A DNA stretch of 64,000 nucleotides from Corallium rubrum (GCA_964035015.1 OZ035997.1:15321459-15385458), one strand, 5' to 3'; positions 1 to 11,893 are shown, counted from the first letter of the stretch. Notes: generated by a model from the letters alone, not told the origin. Program-made: numbers and translations.

Positions 1-1443
1 TTTTTGCTTCATTGTTTAAAAATAGAAAGATTTAAACGTTTGAATTACAATACCTACATGAGCCCTAATCGTCACATTTATTCGCTGGAGTAAACGCTAC
101 TTGATTGCTGATAAATAAGAAAATTTAATTTTATCATTGGAGGGAAGAAGAAGAAGAAGAAGAAGAAGAAGAAGAAGAAGAAGAAGAAATACTTTATTCA
201 ACGAGGGTTAAATACATCATTACTGGTTTCCCAGTAGTTTTCATAGCAGTTTCCACGAAAACAACTGAAGTTCCACAGTGAAACGTATTTTATTTAATAC
301 TATAAGCATGCCAAATTTGAGCACTTTCTATTGTTTATTTCTAGAGATATTCCTAATTTTACGATTTTCATTTCGCTCGTTTGGAGAAAATGACGTCATC
401 AGCCATATAATTTGCATATTTCAAAAATGTGAATATCTCTTGAACGAGATGAGTTATTTACAAACCACAAACGCCGTTCCTCCTCATTTTAAATGTACTT
501 TATGATTAGATCAAAAAAAGACTGACGCTTTTTCGTCTTAGTGACACTTTAACTATTTCCTGTTCGTATTGGTTTTCGAGAATTATCAGTTTCTCTCCGT
601 ATGGCATAAATATTTAATAGCTCAGCTAATACATTCCAGACTTGTTTATTTAGATTTGCATTCTTTTTAGATCACATGCATGTTAAACTTAGTGTCTGAT
701 TTAGCAGCGAATTATTGACGAGAGATAATCATGCTTTGTATGTGACCGTGTAATTGGCGTCTGTGAGGTACACAAATATGGCGGCCAAAAATCAAATGCT
801 CATATAAGTGTAGTTTCAACCCAGAATCTTTAGATTGTATATCAGATGCAATTAGACGTCACTTCTACAGCTTAACCAAGCGTTGTACGTTGAATTGCGT
901 GTACAAAGTGACTTTTAATGAGCATTTGAAAATTATGCTGACGTCAGCAATAATATAATTCAAAATGCTGTAACTCAAGAAGGAATAGTTGCATCGACTC
1001 AACATTTACCAGAAATACTCGTAATAACGATCTACAAAATATGGAAAACAACCAGCTTTGTAGGTTTAATAATTTGGATTTTAGAATTGTGTGACGTCAC
1101 AGTGAAACTACTTATCGTCCGCAGACAAATGGTCTTGAAACTCAGCGAAAATTTTGCTTCTATTTCTATTTTTGTATTTTTATCTTTTTATATTAGTAAA
1201 CGAAAAACAAAGAATTTGTGCACGGCGAGGACCGATTAAACATAAAATTACAACTCATTATAGACGCTTTGAAGTTAGGCGATTGATTATATGATTTGGC
1301 AAAGTTTATGTTCAAATGCAGCCTGGCTACGATTTTGTCTTTCCATATTCAAATTGTTTTTACGAACATTAGCACACGTTCATATACATGCATAAAAATC
1401 CAACTTAGATGTAAATTCTACAAAACTGTAACGTCAAACTTAC
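1..1443. other. Gene-free left edge (intronic or flanking DNA)
   Basis: No coding exon was recognised here on either strand. The stretch lies 3' of the last visible DEG/ENaC exon, so it should be intron of that gene. I looked on the minus strand for the expected terminal exon (conserved GGQ-L-G-L motif before TM2) and did not find it. It contains an (AAG)n microsatellite at 145-188 and otherwise unique-looking AT-rich sequence. Confidence 0.5.
145..188 (+). repeat. (AAG)n microsatellite
   Basis: About 15 uninterrupted AAG units. Simple repeat with no visible gene association. Confidence 0.95.
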
Positions 1444-1639
1444 CCAATGTATTTGTATATATGATCTTTTACTCCTGGATAACTTTTGTCTCCAAACATA
1501 CGTTTTGCAAAATGACCGGCCAATGTTTCTTTAACGTGTTCACTGGGATACTGTGCGTACGACAGTCTTATGTTATATGTAGTCAAGTCGCATGGAGTGG
1601 GACAAGAACAGTTTTTAACTAACTGTTTAGTAAATTCAA
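1444..1639 (-). CDS. DEG/ENaC channel, exon 5 (partial gene)
   Basis: Coding exon of a degenerin/ENaC/ASIC-type sodium channel subunit, read right to left. The first two bases complete a codon begun in exon 4. It encodes about 65 residues of the extracellular domain, including the cysteine cluster NCSCPTPC and a following LSYAQYPS segment, both typical of the region just before TM2. The acceptor is a pyrimidine tract ending in CAG (AG at 1641-1640) and the donor is GTAAGT from 1443 downward. The exon ends in phase 2. The TM2-containing exon is not visible and presumably lies left of the window. Confidence 0.85.
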
Positions 1640-3399
1640 CTGGAAGAGAAATAAATACACCGATCAGGAATTAGCAGTGCAGAAATAGATCAGTGAATTG
1701 CAGGAAAATAAAAGTTTCTTTAGTAATTATAAAAAGTGATTAAAATACAATTAACGGTTTACACATAGCAAGTGCATGACCTATCATGCACCTCGCCATA
1801 CTTGTATTGGTTTGTTTATCTCTCATGCACCGCGGAATTACTGTAGAATTTGTTCTCCAAAATGTGGCTTGGGAAAGGCTGAGACAAGCGGTACTTATCG
1901 CCTATTGGGTTTACTCGTTTCAGTCTTCTCTTGGGATTGTTATATTTAGGTATGCAATCAGAATTTGTCGGTTCGGTAGTGCAGTTGTATCCACTGCGAA
2001 GCAGTAGTTGTATCCACTGAGAAGCAGTATGGGTATAATGTCGTCGCGAGGCCATGATTGTAAGTTTGTCGAGTAAGGTAACAAAAGAATACTTCGGAGC
2101 CAATCAAAACATAGAATAAAACGACAACTGATCATGACGATAACCACCGAAGCCAAAATAACTCTTTACACCAAGTAGTAGATAAGTTAATGCTATGACA
2201 AAGCGACACTAAAATCGACATCGCCAACAAGAATGGAGAGTTTTTACAGATTTTGTAATTATTTTCAGTATGAATTGTAATAAATTTTTAATTGTGTTGC
2301 ACCGGACGATGTTAGAATGATGAGGAAGTGTGCATGCTCCCCAGCCTTCTCTCTAAGAATTTTAAGAGTTTACTAAAGTGGCGGAGATGCCATGCATTTC
2401 TTGCATTCTACTTTCCACCAAGTTGAAGCACATTGATTGCCAATGGCGACAATTCAAACAATCAAAGTCGAGCGTTGATTTGTCTGCTTTTGTTTGCCAT
2501 TGAGACTCTTGCCTTTAGTAAGAATATGACTGACTCCCGTAAATGGCGAGTGTTTTAATGTCTTTAATTACGTGCAAGAATTTGTAGCGAGTTGCCAGCC
2601 AGTTTCTGCAATGACTCGAAAACAGACTTTATTGGCATATCTTTTTGGACGCCATTTAAATAATCAGATCCCCCAATTTACATTAATTAAAATAGAAATT
2701 AATAACTTCTTATTAACCGAACGCGAGGTCTTTACAGAGAAATATCGGACAGAGGTCTTTTTGGTACAGACCGAGCCCGTAGGGCGAGGTTTGTACACAA
2801 AGACCGAGGTCTGATATTTCTCTGTAAAGACCGAGCAAGCGAGGTTAATAAAAAGTTTATTATATGGCATTTTGAAACAACAAACCTTACATTTATACCT
2901 TGTCATGATACGTACTTTAGTCAGTTTAGTGTGACCTCGAGCGTGTGACATAAACTCATCGTTTTCAACGTTGTTGCTTTTGTTGTCGTCGCTTTCGGAC
3001 TCCTAAACTCGCTTCCAGATTGCTCTCGTCCCAATCATACATAATTTAGTCCTCAGGTTGTTGAATTCACAAAATTCTTGCGGTTTTCTTTCGTTGTTTA
3101 GTTGCAAACAACATGGCTGATAAGAAATTTGTTTGTTTTTTCCCCGTAATGGACCGCTGGTCCATTACGGGAAAGTAATGGACCGCTAAAAATGTTTCTA
3201 AGCCAATCACAGCGCGCTATTTCACCGGAAGTGACGCTTGCCATATAATAATATATATTATATTTAATTTTTTACTCTGTTTACGAAGTGAACAGTGTTT
3301 AATTAAACTGACTTTACGGTCCTAGAGTTACGGACCTGCATGAAGAAACTAAATGCACAGTTATGCGAATAAGCATGCAATTGAGTTTTTATGACTAAC
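1640..3399. other. DEG/ENaC intron 4
   Basis: Intron between exons 5 and 4. No other gene was recognised. It includes a palindromic stretch at about 2700-2870 (described separately) and a short perfect palindrome around 3150-3185. Confidence 0.5.
2695..2872. repeat. Palindromic foldback (about 180 bp)
   Basis: The left half (start TTAATAACTTCTTATTAACC, then GAGGTCTTTACAGAGAAATAT) is repeated in inverse at the right half (ATATTTCTCTGTAAAGACC ending near TTAATAAAAAG). This is a small foldback or MITE-like element in an intron. No coding potential. Confidence 0.7.
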
Positions 3400-3462
3400 C
3401 TTCTTGGGGAAAGACACAGTCAACTTTCTGTCCAAATGTGCAAGGAAGGATATTTGGGATTT
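3400..3462 (-). CDS. DEG/ENaC channel, exon 4
   Basis: A 63-bp exon (21 codons, phase 1 at both ends). It encodes a short cysteine-containing segment with PCTFGQ and DCVFPQE, filling the expected gap between the CGCRD segment of exon 3 and the NCSCPTPC segment of exon 5. The acceptor AG is at 3464-3463. The donor is GTTAGT from 3399 downward, a weaker but acceptable site. The phase matches exons 3 and 5 exactly, which is the main reason for accepting so small an exon. Confidence 0.75.
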
Positions 3463-3830
3463 CTATTGTCATATATGAAAAAAAGTAATTATATATATTT
3501 TAATGTTGTGTCATGTTACATGACCGCACTGAAAAGCGCTTTGGTAATGTGGATATTTGAAATAAATGTCATTATTATATACCAAGTGTCAAAGTTCTTG
3601 CTTTCTTGCGAGAGGGTATCACGTAAGTGATGAAATTCCACTGTCTCCCGGCAACAGCTCTGAGCGGTGAATAATATGTTATGGACCGGTGAATAATAAA
3701 ATCCTCAAGTTATGGAGCAAAAACAAATGTTCGCCAGCCGAAGCAGCGAGGAAATAGATAATTTACTCAAAGATAACGACAAATAAAGATAAAGATTTTT
3801 TTTTGTTTTCTTTGACACTTGGTATATAAT

Positions 3831-4256
3831 AAAATACTTATTGACTGGGACCTTCGGCAAACAGGGCCACAAAATATATTAGCACACTGCCTCTCACCAC
3901 TGACAATTGAGGCAATTTTCATTGACTAAATTTAAAAAATCTCTTTTGTCTTTATTTATTGATAATTATTGATGGCTTGGCTGATTTACTATAATATATT
4001 TAATTCAATATTTGTAATATTATGCCAGGCCAATTTTGAAATGTTCCGTCACTATATATAAATAACTATTTAATTCATTTTATTAGCTGCTTGTATTTTT
4101 TAGCCCATATGGTTATTACAGGCAGCTAGTACCAATCTATTGTAAGATGTGGAACATCTTAATTTTGTGTCTTATTTTTATGTATATACGTAATTTGTAT
4201 GTATGGTACAAATAAATTGTTGTTGTTGTTGTTGTTGTCGGTCCCAGTCAATAAGT
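3831..4256 (+). mobile_element. Retroposon-like insert with (TTG)n tail inside a short inverted repeat
   Basis: The segment ends in a (TTG)n tail at about 4213-4236 preceded by AATAAA-like sequence, as in LINE or SINE 3' ends. It is bordered by an inverted pair (TTATTGACTGGGACC at about 3838-3852 and its complement at about 4239-4253). No open frame was found. A second TTG-tailed repeat lies near 46460-46478. Confidence 0.45.
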
Positions 4257-4357
4257 GTTAATTATTTTATAACAAATCATGGACACAGGACATGGCTTAG
4301 CTGCGTTGAGAATATACTTTTGCTGCCACATATAGTGCGTACAAGAGAATTCTTGGT

Positions 4358-4523
4358 TTTCATCTGACGTCACGGCGGCATATTGGTGCACAGAAACAAT
4401 AACTGGCGGCCAAATTGGTGTACAATCTTTAACATATGGGAATATAACTCTATTCTTATTCAAACATTTCGTATTGTTTCCCCACCCCATGCATCGATCA
4501 CGTGAGTGAAAACGATCCATACA
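4358..4523. repeat. MITE-like repeat copy 1 (GTTTTCA ends)
   Basis: Begins GGTTTTCATCTGACGTCA and ends TCACGTGAGTGAAAACGATC, giving short terminal inverted repeats. A clearly related copy lies at 23471-23640 with the same internal order (TGACGTCA, GGCGGCC..ATTGGTG, TTCGTATTGTTTC). Non-coding; sits in DEG/ENaC intron 3. Confidence 0.65.
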
Positions 4524-4966
4524 TGCGTACATGGCATTGAGTGATCACTAGCTATAGTCTTCAGACAACAAAAGCTAAACATAAAGTTTCAGTTGTTTTG
4601 CTGTACAAACAACCTTTCGTAAGTAGACGAACTCAGGAAACTCTGAGCTCCAGACGAACTCGAACCCACAACTTTCCGAGTGCTAACTTCAAGCTGAAAA
4701 CATGATACTTTCGCAGGGCTAATCATTTTATTTTATGTATATAAAGGGTTTTACGGCGGAAACAAGTTGCTTTTTCAGAAATTGATCGGGCTTCTTAATC
4801 AAATTCCATACTCCAACCTCGTACCCAGGGTATAAGCGGAGATAATCCCCGAGCCGGGCGGAGGACCGAAGGCCCGGAGCCCGGTGAGGGTGCTAATCTC
4901 GACACGCGTGGAGTCCATTTTACACGCGTGTAGAAAAAGCGAAGGGAGAGGAAATCTGGGAAATAG

Positions 4967-4967
<1 letters not shown>

Positions 4968-5038
<71 letters not shown>
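4968..5038. repeat. (TA)n microsatellite
   Basis: Near-pure AT dinucleotide array of about 70 bp. The ORFs through it are artefacts. Confidence 0.95.
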
Positions 5039-6174
5039 GTTTGGTACGGTGTCACGCGGTAAGAATTGACTAGCGACGAAGAAAACTATAAACTCTCAAG
5101 CAAATAGTATTTTGCCTTCGTTTATTTAAACGAAACGAAACGGAACACAAAGAAAAGAAGGATACAAACAACTCGTTTAATATATCTTGAAGAGAAACCA
5201 GAGAACTTGAAGAAACCAAACGCCGTATGGTAAACAAAAACTCGATCTGAATTGCAGTGTTTGTAGTAACTTCGTGGTCAAAATACGGTAGGATTCTTGT
5301 TGTTTTCATGTTTTCGCTTATTAACCTAAACAATATACAGCTTCACGTTTTCATGCTTTCCCTTTGCTCGTCCAAACTATAAATCAGCTTAATTAAAGCT
5401 AACTTAAAAGTAAAACACTACCTTTATATGAAGCTTAAATGTATTATTACATGTAAATACTCATGGGCTTTGGCGATTTTTTTGGTTGTATTTCCAAATT
5501 TTCGACTAAAACGTTGTCTGTTTAATACTTCCTTCTAGAATCTGATTTTAGCGAATTGTTTTTATCTCGGACTCTATTTTAAATGTAATTTTTTGAGCTG
5601 TTGACTTTTAATTCTGCCTTTGCAAAACATGTATGTACATGTATGGAGAAGCCATTTAAAGCTTGTTAAAATAATCCCTTTTGAAACCTCCTAAAAATAT
5701 ATTTTGTACAACCAGAATTTAATAATGAAATCTAAGTTTTGCTTTGATATGTAGAATTATCTTGAGGATTATCATTTGTTTGTATATCTGTTTGTTTTTA
5801 TATTGGCTGTACATCAGTGCTTATTTTAATCAGGGTGGGTGGGGTATTGGGTGTTTCAAAAAAGCATTTAATAAAAGCCGGCGAGGGGTTGTTGCATTCA
5901 TGTATTTCTAGTACTCTGGGTACTAGGTTGCTTCCTACTCCTCCAAGGTGGGAATCAAATCTAAGAGCTGATCCAGAATTTTAGAAACGAGGGGGGTGGT
6001 GGTTCTTGTGTAAGAGTACAAGAAACTTTTAGGGAGATCTCGGAAGTACTGCTTTCAGCATTTTGGAGTAGTTTTGAGTGAAGTTTTAAGAGAAATATAC
6101 TGAAGTCATAAATAAAACCTGGAGTGTGCATATTGGCACGTGCGCGCAAAACAAGGGTGTGCGTCCACCACGGG

Positions 6175-6212
6175 GGGCCCCCCCCCCCCCTGCACACACA
6201 CACACACACACA
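6175..6212. repeat. Poly-C tract followed by (CA)n
   Basis: A G/C homopolymer (GGGGGG then about 14 C) runs into about ten CA units. A compound simple repeat, and a likely place for sequencing length errors. Confidence 0.9.
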
Positions 6213-6307
6213 CTTGAATCGCGACTGAAATCCTCTACCTCCAGAAAAACTTCAGATTTAAAATTCTCACTGCTCGGATCAACTCATTAAAGATAAATCA
6301 ACCTAAC

Positions 6308-6455
6308 CTGGCATTTCTGCATCTCGACACCCACATTTTTCCATAATAAATGACGCTCTACAGGCTTCATAGCAAAGAGGTCTAGAGTAAATTGACGTTC
6401 CCAGGAGTTTCTTGTTCTCACAGTTAGTTTTGTATGGTGCAGGCAATGACTTGAC
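6308..6455 (-). CDS. DEG/ENaC channel, exon 3
   Basis: Starts in phase 0 directly after exon 2. It encodes SLPAPYKTNC, YSRPLCYEAC and EKCGCRDAEMP in order. The CYEAC...CGC pattern is the conserved cysteine-rich region of the DEG/ENaC extracellular domain. The acceptor AG is at 6457-6456 after a pyrimidine-rich tract. The donor is GTTAGG from 6307 downward (GT present, otherwise non-optimal). The exon ends in phase 1, matching exon 4. An overlapping 61-codon ORF in another frame is a shadow. Confidence 0.85.
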
Positions 6456-6987
6456 CTATAAGAGACAAACAAAGTTTAACTATACTAGGAATTCATAATT
6501 AGCCCTATAGATATATAACGATATGGAATACACAAGCTAGAATCAAGCAAAACTAATTAACTAGCAAAGCAAAAGTCTAAATAAAATTGGACAATAAAAA
6601 TGCAATACATACATGTATCATTATATTCTTGCATTGCATGTATGTTATACGTCCGCAAACGCGATGATTATATATGGACAGGTATTAATAGAATCTATCT
6701 GCAATGCATGGCCATGCAATCGACTCATTATTTCATTATTATTGGACGAATTGGCCGAACAATCTGTTTCTGCTTTTTCTTTTTTTGGGGTGTGTCATAA
6801 AATTGCAATTATTGCGCTATACTTTCCATCACGTTTTGCGAACAGCGAGGCAATCTTTTGTATATCTTTTTCTTGCCTTTTCTTTAGTTTTGGACATCTT
6901 TGCCTTAGATTGAGTTCAGTTGAGGTGTTTTCTGAAGGTATTAGTAGATTTTAAAAGTAAATTCATCATTACTTGTTCAGTAATGTT

Positions 6988-7364
6988 GAAAACACAAAGA
7001 AGGTTTGTCCATGAAGACATAATAGACAAGTTACAATTGAAGTCGCAAAAAATAATGCTGTGTTGACATCAGTATAGGAATCTTGACTTGAAGACTTGAT
7101 GGTAAATATATTCACAATGTTTTATATAACTGCACACGCCAATTGCGGTAGACCGAAGAGCTACATTTAAGAGATGACGAGCGATAAACGGGAAACTGAA
7201 TACCTAAGACCTCCAAATAAGAAAACTATTGCAAAAATTTTCCAGAATGATAAAAAACACAAAGAAGGTTTGCCCATGAAGACATAATAGACAAGTTACA
7301 ATTGAAGTCGCAAAAAATAATGCTGTGTTGACATCAGTATAGGAATCTTGACTTGAAGACTTGA
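6988..7364 (+). repeat. 110-bp direct duplication with 150-bp spacer
   Basis: The block AAAACACAAAGAAGGTTTG...GACTTGAAGACTTGA occurs at 6988-7099 and again, almost unchanged, at 7252-7364. It may be a recent segmental duplication or the two ends of a small repeat unit. No coding content. Confidence 0.85.
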
Positions 7365-7629
7365 GAGTGCGGCCTATATTCATGCTGGTGTCGTATTATG
7401 TTTGAAAATGTGAGTTTCAAACATGTTTAAATGGAAAACTGTGTGTACGTTTTAAATAAATTTTATATCGAAATGACCGCTTGAACTGCCCAATCTAGAA
7501 CTATAAGTTTTGTCTACTGAAAGTATATGACATGTAATAAGATCCGTTTAATTATTTGGCCACATCAGCAAAGGCTTCATGAAAACTGTACTTCATATAA
7601 GACCATATATATATGTACTTCATATAAGA

Positions 7630-7631
<2 letters not shown>

Positions 7632-7708
<77 letters not shown>

Positions 7709-7757
7709 CATATATATATACATATATATATACATATATATATACATATATATATAA
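7632..7757. repeat. (TA)n / (TATACA)n microsatellite
   Basis: A pure TA array to about 7694, then TA interrupted at regular intervals by TACATA. Preceded by a short duplicated unit ending GACCATATATAT. Confidence 0.95.
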
Positions 7758-8000
7758 AATAGTTAAAATGGTTTCGTCACTACTCCGAGTTTCACGCGTA
7801 TTGCGATCTTCAGGTAACTGACAGTTTATATCATAGTTATATCATAACCCACCGACTATGATATAAACGAATAATTGAAGCCGAACTGTCAGTTACCTGA
7901 AGATCGCAATACGCGTGAAACTCGGAGTAGTGACGAAACCATTTTAACTATTTTATTACGCTCTACCTTTCATGGTATCGAGCACTCTTGAACCATCCGC
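7755..8000. mobile_element. PLE-like 3' tail in perfect inverted repeat
   Basis: Sequence 7755-7827 recurs as an exact reverse complement at 7887-7960, with a spacer around TTATATCATAGTTATATCATA. Each arm holds a hammerhead-like motif (7776-7818 minus, 7892-7934 plus). The right arm continues into a tail with GCTCTACCT...GGTATCGAGCACT before a (TA)n array, as at other PLE 3' ends in this window. No RT or EN frame remains. I infer a solo PLE terminal repeat pair. Confidence 0.5.
7892..7934 (+). ncRNA. Hammerhead-ribozyme-like motif (hairpin stem III)
   Basis: Stem I GUUAC/GUGAC; core CUGAAGA; stem II CGC-AAUAC-GCG with one unpaired U on each side; GAA; stem III ACU-CGG-AGU; cleavage-site A; then the 3' strand of stem I. 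All conserved hammerhead core positions are present. An exact inverse copy lies at 7776-7818 on the minus strand. Activity is inferred, not shown. Confidence 0.55.
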
Positions 8001-8035
8001 CAGCTTTGTAACATCCATGTTACAAACTTGCTTTA

Positions 8036-8154
<119 letters not shown>

Positions 8155-8198
8155 TTACCAGGGTTAAGTCACGTTGGTCTGAAAAACAGAGAAAAATC

Positions 8199-8236
8199 TT
8201 CTCGACGTTTCGAGCGAAGGCCCTTCGTCAGGAGAA
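8199..8236 (-). ncRNA. Hammerhead-ribozyme-like motif, PLE-A arm 1
   Basis: On the minus strand: stem I UUCUC/GAGAA, core CUGACGA, one extra A, stem II GGG-CCUUCG-CUC, GAA, palindromic stem III ACGU, cleavage-site C. The palindromic four-base stem III is the layout expected of a ribozyme acting as a dimer. Lies in the 3' UTR downstream of the endonuclease frame. Confidence 0.6.
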
Positions 8237-8486
8237 ATTAGTAAACAACTCACATGTGGTCACGCGTATTTATAGCAGAGCTACAATAGGAATCACGTGA
8301 ACACATGTAAGCCAATAAAAACAAAGTAAACAAATAAATTAATATGTAATTTTAGCCTGTGTGCAGGTGCTGACCCAATTTGTGGGTCAGCTACCTGCAA
8401 ATAGGCAAAGAAACAGGTTATAAATTACTATTTAAATCATCAGAAAAAGGTTAAGGAAAAGGTGTGGAATATGGTGGTGGAGTGAG

Positions 8487-10305
8487 CTAAATGAAAGAGA
8501 ATCGCTCATTGAGGCCGTGAGGGTGAATGGTACCAAGTTTGTAAATGAGACGCATTTCTTGTTTACGACGAGTATCATTACAACCTGTAATGGACTGAAT
8601 GGCACAGATTTTCATGTTGGAAAAGGAGTGGTTGGCACTGTTGAAGTGCCTGGCAACAGGTTTGTTTGGCACATTGTTTTTGACATCACGAAGGTGTTCA
8701 ACAAACCTGTCACCTAAACGTCTTCCAGTTTCTCCGATGTAAAGCATGGGACATTTACTGCAAGAGATACAGTAAATGAGGTTGGAGGAAGTGCAAGTGA
8801 AACTGGGGGTTATGTTGAACCTACATTTTGGAGCCGAAATTGAAATTGAGGAGTCTAAGTATTTACAGGTGTTGCACCTACCACGACAGCAAGAGCTGGT
8901 GCCAACATGTGATACCAAGGCTTGCTGCAGTGAGCTGTGAACAACGTTTTCCCGGATGTTTTTGCTATGCCGAAAAGATACTAGGGGTTTCTCAGAGAAA
9001 ATGGAAGATGTTTCTGGGTCATTTTTAATGAGGTCGAAATTGCGGCTAATGATGTCCCTTACTTTGAAATTGAAGGGATGAAAAGTGAGAACTAGAGGTA
9101 CTTTTTCATTAGAAATGGTAGCCAAAGGTTCACTTAAGGTGTCTGAACGGGAAATGTTGGAGACCTTGTGTAAGGCAGTGTCTAAGAGGTGGGAAGGATA
9201 ACCGCGATTAACAAAAAAGTTTCTCATTTCCAAACATTTGGCATTAAAGTCATCATCTTCACTGCAGAGGCGGCGAAGACGAAGAAATTGAGAGAAAGGA
9301 ATGGAAGTTTTGGTGTGTTTAGGATGATGAGAGGAGAAGAGGAGGTAGCTATGAGAGTCAGTGGTCTTGTAAAAGACAGAAGTGCTTAGCTTATTGCCAT
9401 TAATGGAGACGAGAATATCTAAGAACGACACACTAGTCTCAATGATCTCCCATGTGAACTGGAGTGCTGGGTGGAAGTCATTAACATAGTTAATGAAGCA
9501 AACCAGGTCAGCGCGCGAACATGATGCAGTGCCTAAGCAATCATCAATGAACCGACCATAGTAGTCAGGTAGGAAACCAGTGTATTGTTCAAAGATTTGT
9601 TTTTCCACATAACCAACAAATAAGTTGGCATAGTTAGGGCCCATTTTGGTACCCATGGCTACACCACTAACTTGTTGGTAATGCTCACCATCAAATGAAA
9701 AATTGTTGAGGGTGAGCACTAACTCGGCCAGGCGTAACAAAGTAGTGGTCGATGGCTCCCGAGTTGTGCGTTGATCAAAGAAATATTTAAGTGCTTGAAG
9801 ACCATCGTGATGCGGGATGACAGTGTAGAGTGATTTGACATCCATGGTGAAGATGAAATGATGTGAACCCTGAAAACTAATGTGGTCACAAATTTTCAGA
9901 GCATGTTTGGTGTCCTTGATGTAAGAAGGTAAATTCTTGACCAAGGGTGCCATGATGTGGTCAAGGTAGGATGAAATGGCTTGGGTAGGGCAACCACAAG
10001 CAGACACTATAGGTCTACCTGGGTTGTAGGGTTTGTGAATTTTGGGAAGGAAGTACATGACAGGTGTGCGTGGAGTGGTGGTTAGGAGATTGCTTGCTGT
10101 ATCAGGCAATTCCCCAGTGGTGATGAGGTTGTTGATGGTGGATCGAATGGTGGTGTTGTGATGTCAAATCACCATCAACTCTGCTGTAAAAAGCAGTGTC
10201 GTTTAGTTGCCTTTGAGCCTCTTCCCGGTACAAATCAGCTCTCCAGACAACCAAAGCACCACCTTTGTCAGCAGGTTTGATGACAATATCATTCCGGCTA
10301 CGCAA
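8487..10305 (-). pseudogene. PLE-A reverse transcriptase / GIY-YIG endonuclease (frameshifted)
   Basis: Two overlapping frames (10305-10102 and 10109-8487) make one PLE ORF broken by a small deletion near 10160. Visible motifs in order: KPADKGGA (RT), YFLPKIHKP, a GTKMGPNYANLF block, the catalytic RFIDDCLG (near 9531-9554), cysteine cluster CCRGRCNTC, then the GIY-YIG-type nuclease with IYCISCSKCP, YIGETGR and HPHGLNERF at the C-terminus. It is shorter than a complete PLE ORF: the N-terminal part upstream of KPADKGG is missing. Likely inactive. Confidence 0.9.
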
Positions 10306-10360
10306 TGATAAGCAATAATAATGGTGAGCATTACCAACAAGTTAAATTAGTGGTGTAGCC

Positions 10361-11522
10361 ATGGGTACCAAAGTGGGCCCTAACTATGCCAACTTATTTG
10401 TTGGTTATGTGGAAAAACAAATCTTTGAACAATACACTGGTTTCCTCCCCGACTACTATGGTCGGTTCATTGATGATTGCTTAGGCACTGCATCATGTTC
10501 GCGCGCTGACCTGGTTTGCTTCATTAACTATGTTAATGACTTCCACCCAGCACTCCAGTTCACATGGGAGATCAGTGAGACTAGTGTGTCGTTCTTAGAT
10601 ATTCTCGTCTCCATTAATGGCAATAAGCTAAGCACTTCTGTCTTTTACAAGACCACTGACTCTCATAGCTACCTCCTCTCATCATCCTAAACACACCAAA
10701 ACTTCCATTCCTTTCTCTCAATTTCTTCGTCTTCGCCGCCTCTGCAGTGAAGATGATGATTTTAATGCCAAACGTTTGGAAATGAGAAACTTTTTTGTTA
10801 ATCGCGGTTATCCTTCCCACCTCTTAGACACTGCCTTACACAAGGTCTCCAACATTTCCCGTTCAGACACCTTAAGTGAACCTTTGGCTACCATTTCTAA
10901 TGAAAAAGTACCTCTAGTTCTCACTTTTCATCCCTTCAATTTCAAAGTAAGGGACATCATTAGCCGCAATTTCGACCTCATTAAAAATGACCCAGAAACA
11001 TCTTCCATTTTCTCTGAGAAACCCCTAGTATCTTTTCGGCATAGCAAAAACATCCGGGAAAACGTTGTTCACAGCTCACTGCAGCAAGTCTTGGTATCAC
11101 ATGTTGGCACCAGCTCTTGCTGTCGTGGTAGGTGCAACACCTGTAAATACTTAGACTCCTCAATTTCAATTTCGGCTCCAAAATGTAGGTTCAACATAAC
11201 CCCCAGTTTCACTTGCACTTCCTCCAACCTCATTTACTGTATCTCTTGCAGTAAATGTCCCATGCTTTACATCGGAGAAACTGGAAGACGTTTAGGTGAC
11301 AGGTTTGTTGAACACCTTCGTGATGTCAAAAACAATGTGCCAAACAAACCTGTTGCCAGGCACTTCAACAGTGCCAACCACTCCTTTTCCAACATGAAAA
11401 TCTGTGCCATTCAGCCCATTACAGGTTGTGATGATACTCGTCGTAAACAAGAAATGCGTCTCATTTACAAACTTGGTACCATTCACCCTCACGGCCTCAA
11501 TGAGCGATTCTCTTTCATTTAG
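10361..11522 (+). pseudogene. PLE-A RT C-terminal part and GIY-YIG endonuclease (broken)
   Basis: Encodes the RT from the GTK.GPNYANLF block through RFIDDCLG, then breaks at about 10680. There an 8-bp deletion relative to arm 1 (in a TCTCCTCT-like repeat) shifts the frame. Reading resumes at 10776-11522 with the linker, CCRGRCNTC and the complete nuclease ending NERFSFI. A 5-bp insertion near 10343 lies just before the retained RT start. Confidence 0.85.
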
Positions 11523-11772
11523 CTCACTCCACCACCATATTCCACACCTTTTCCTTAACCTTTTTCTGATGATTTAAATAGTAATTTATAACCTGTTTCT
11601 TTGCCTATTTGCAGGTAGCTGACCCACAAATTGGGTTAGCACCTGCACACAGGCTAAAATTACATATTAATTTATTTGTTTACTTTGTTTTTATTGGCTT
11701 ACATGTGTTCACGTGATTCCTATTGTAGCTCTGCTATAAATACGCGTGACCACATGTGAGTTGTTTACTAAT

Positions 11773-11810
11773 TTCTCCTGACGAAGGGCCTTCGCTCGAA
11801 ACATCGAGAA
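11773..11810 (+). ncRNA. Hammerhead-ribozyme-like motif, PLE-A arm 2
   Basis: Same fold as in arm 1 (stem I UUCUC/GAGAA, CUGACGA, GGG/CUC, GAA). Stem III is ACAU instead of ACGU, so the palindrome is broken and this copy may be inactive. Confidence 0.5.
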
Positions 11811-11892
11811 GATTTTTCTCTGTTTTTCAGGCCAACGTGACTTAACCCTGGTAATATTTGGATTTCAACCGTGGCCGACGCTGTCCTAGAAG

Positions 11893-11893
<1 letters not shown>

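Larger units (their letters stand above)
3463..6307. other. DEG/ENaC intron 3
   Basis: Intron between exons 4 and 3. It contains the TTG-tailed insert, the GTTTTCA MITE, a (TA)n array at 4968-5038 and a C-run plus (CA)n near 6178-6212. A tRNA-like B-box-like stretch occurs near 4640-4690 but no full tRNA fold was convincing. No other exon recognised. Confidence 0.5.
10323..11893 (+). mobile_element. PLE-A, arm 2 (short arm of inverted pair 1)
   Basis: Plus-strand PLE-A copy, 5'-truncated within the RT domain and placed head to head with arm 1. It ends with the same 3' UTR plus about 45 extra bp (from TTTGGATTTCAACCGTGG to AGCTTTTA) before a (TA)n array. Arms 1 and 2 are near-identical where they overlap. 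Confidence 0.9.

Noticed and set aside
4248-4532. Minus-strand 94-codon ORF
   Set aside because: Coincides with the GTTTTCA MITE-like repeat, whose second copy at 23.5 kb does not keep the frame.
4640-4690. Possible tRNA gene or tRNA-derived SINE on the minus strand (GTGGGTTCGAGTTCG, B-box-like); similar hint at 42580-42690
   Set aside because: No acceptor stem, anticodon loop or A box could be aligned convincingly by eye; a tRNA covariance search would settle it.
4884-5069. ORFs rich in Tyr-Ile repeats here and at 7527-7821, 7972-8241, 21577-21904, 37554-37997, 40806-41114 and 58129-58404
   Set aside because: They are translations of (TA)n or (ATT)n microsatellites. Where real residues occur at one end they belong to the LINE or PLE remnants listed.
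8517-8717. 66-codon ORFs antisense to PLE-A (also 8828-9028, 9189-9389, 10981-11181, 11292-11492, 38376-38576, 40364-40564)
   Set aside because: They recur only because the PLE-A copies recur; each is a shadow of the RT/EN frame.
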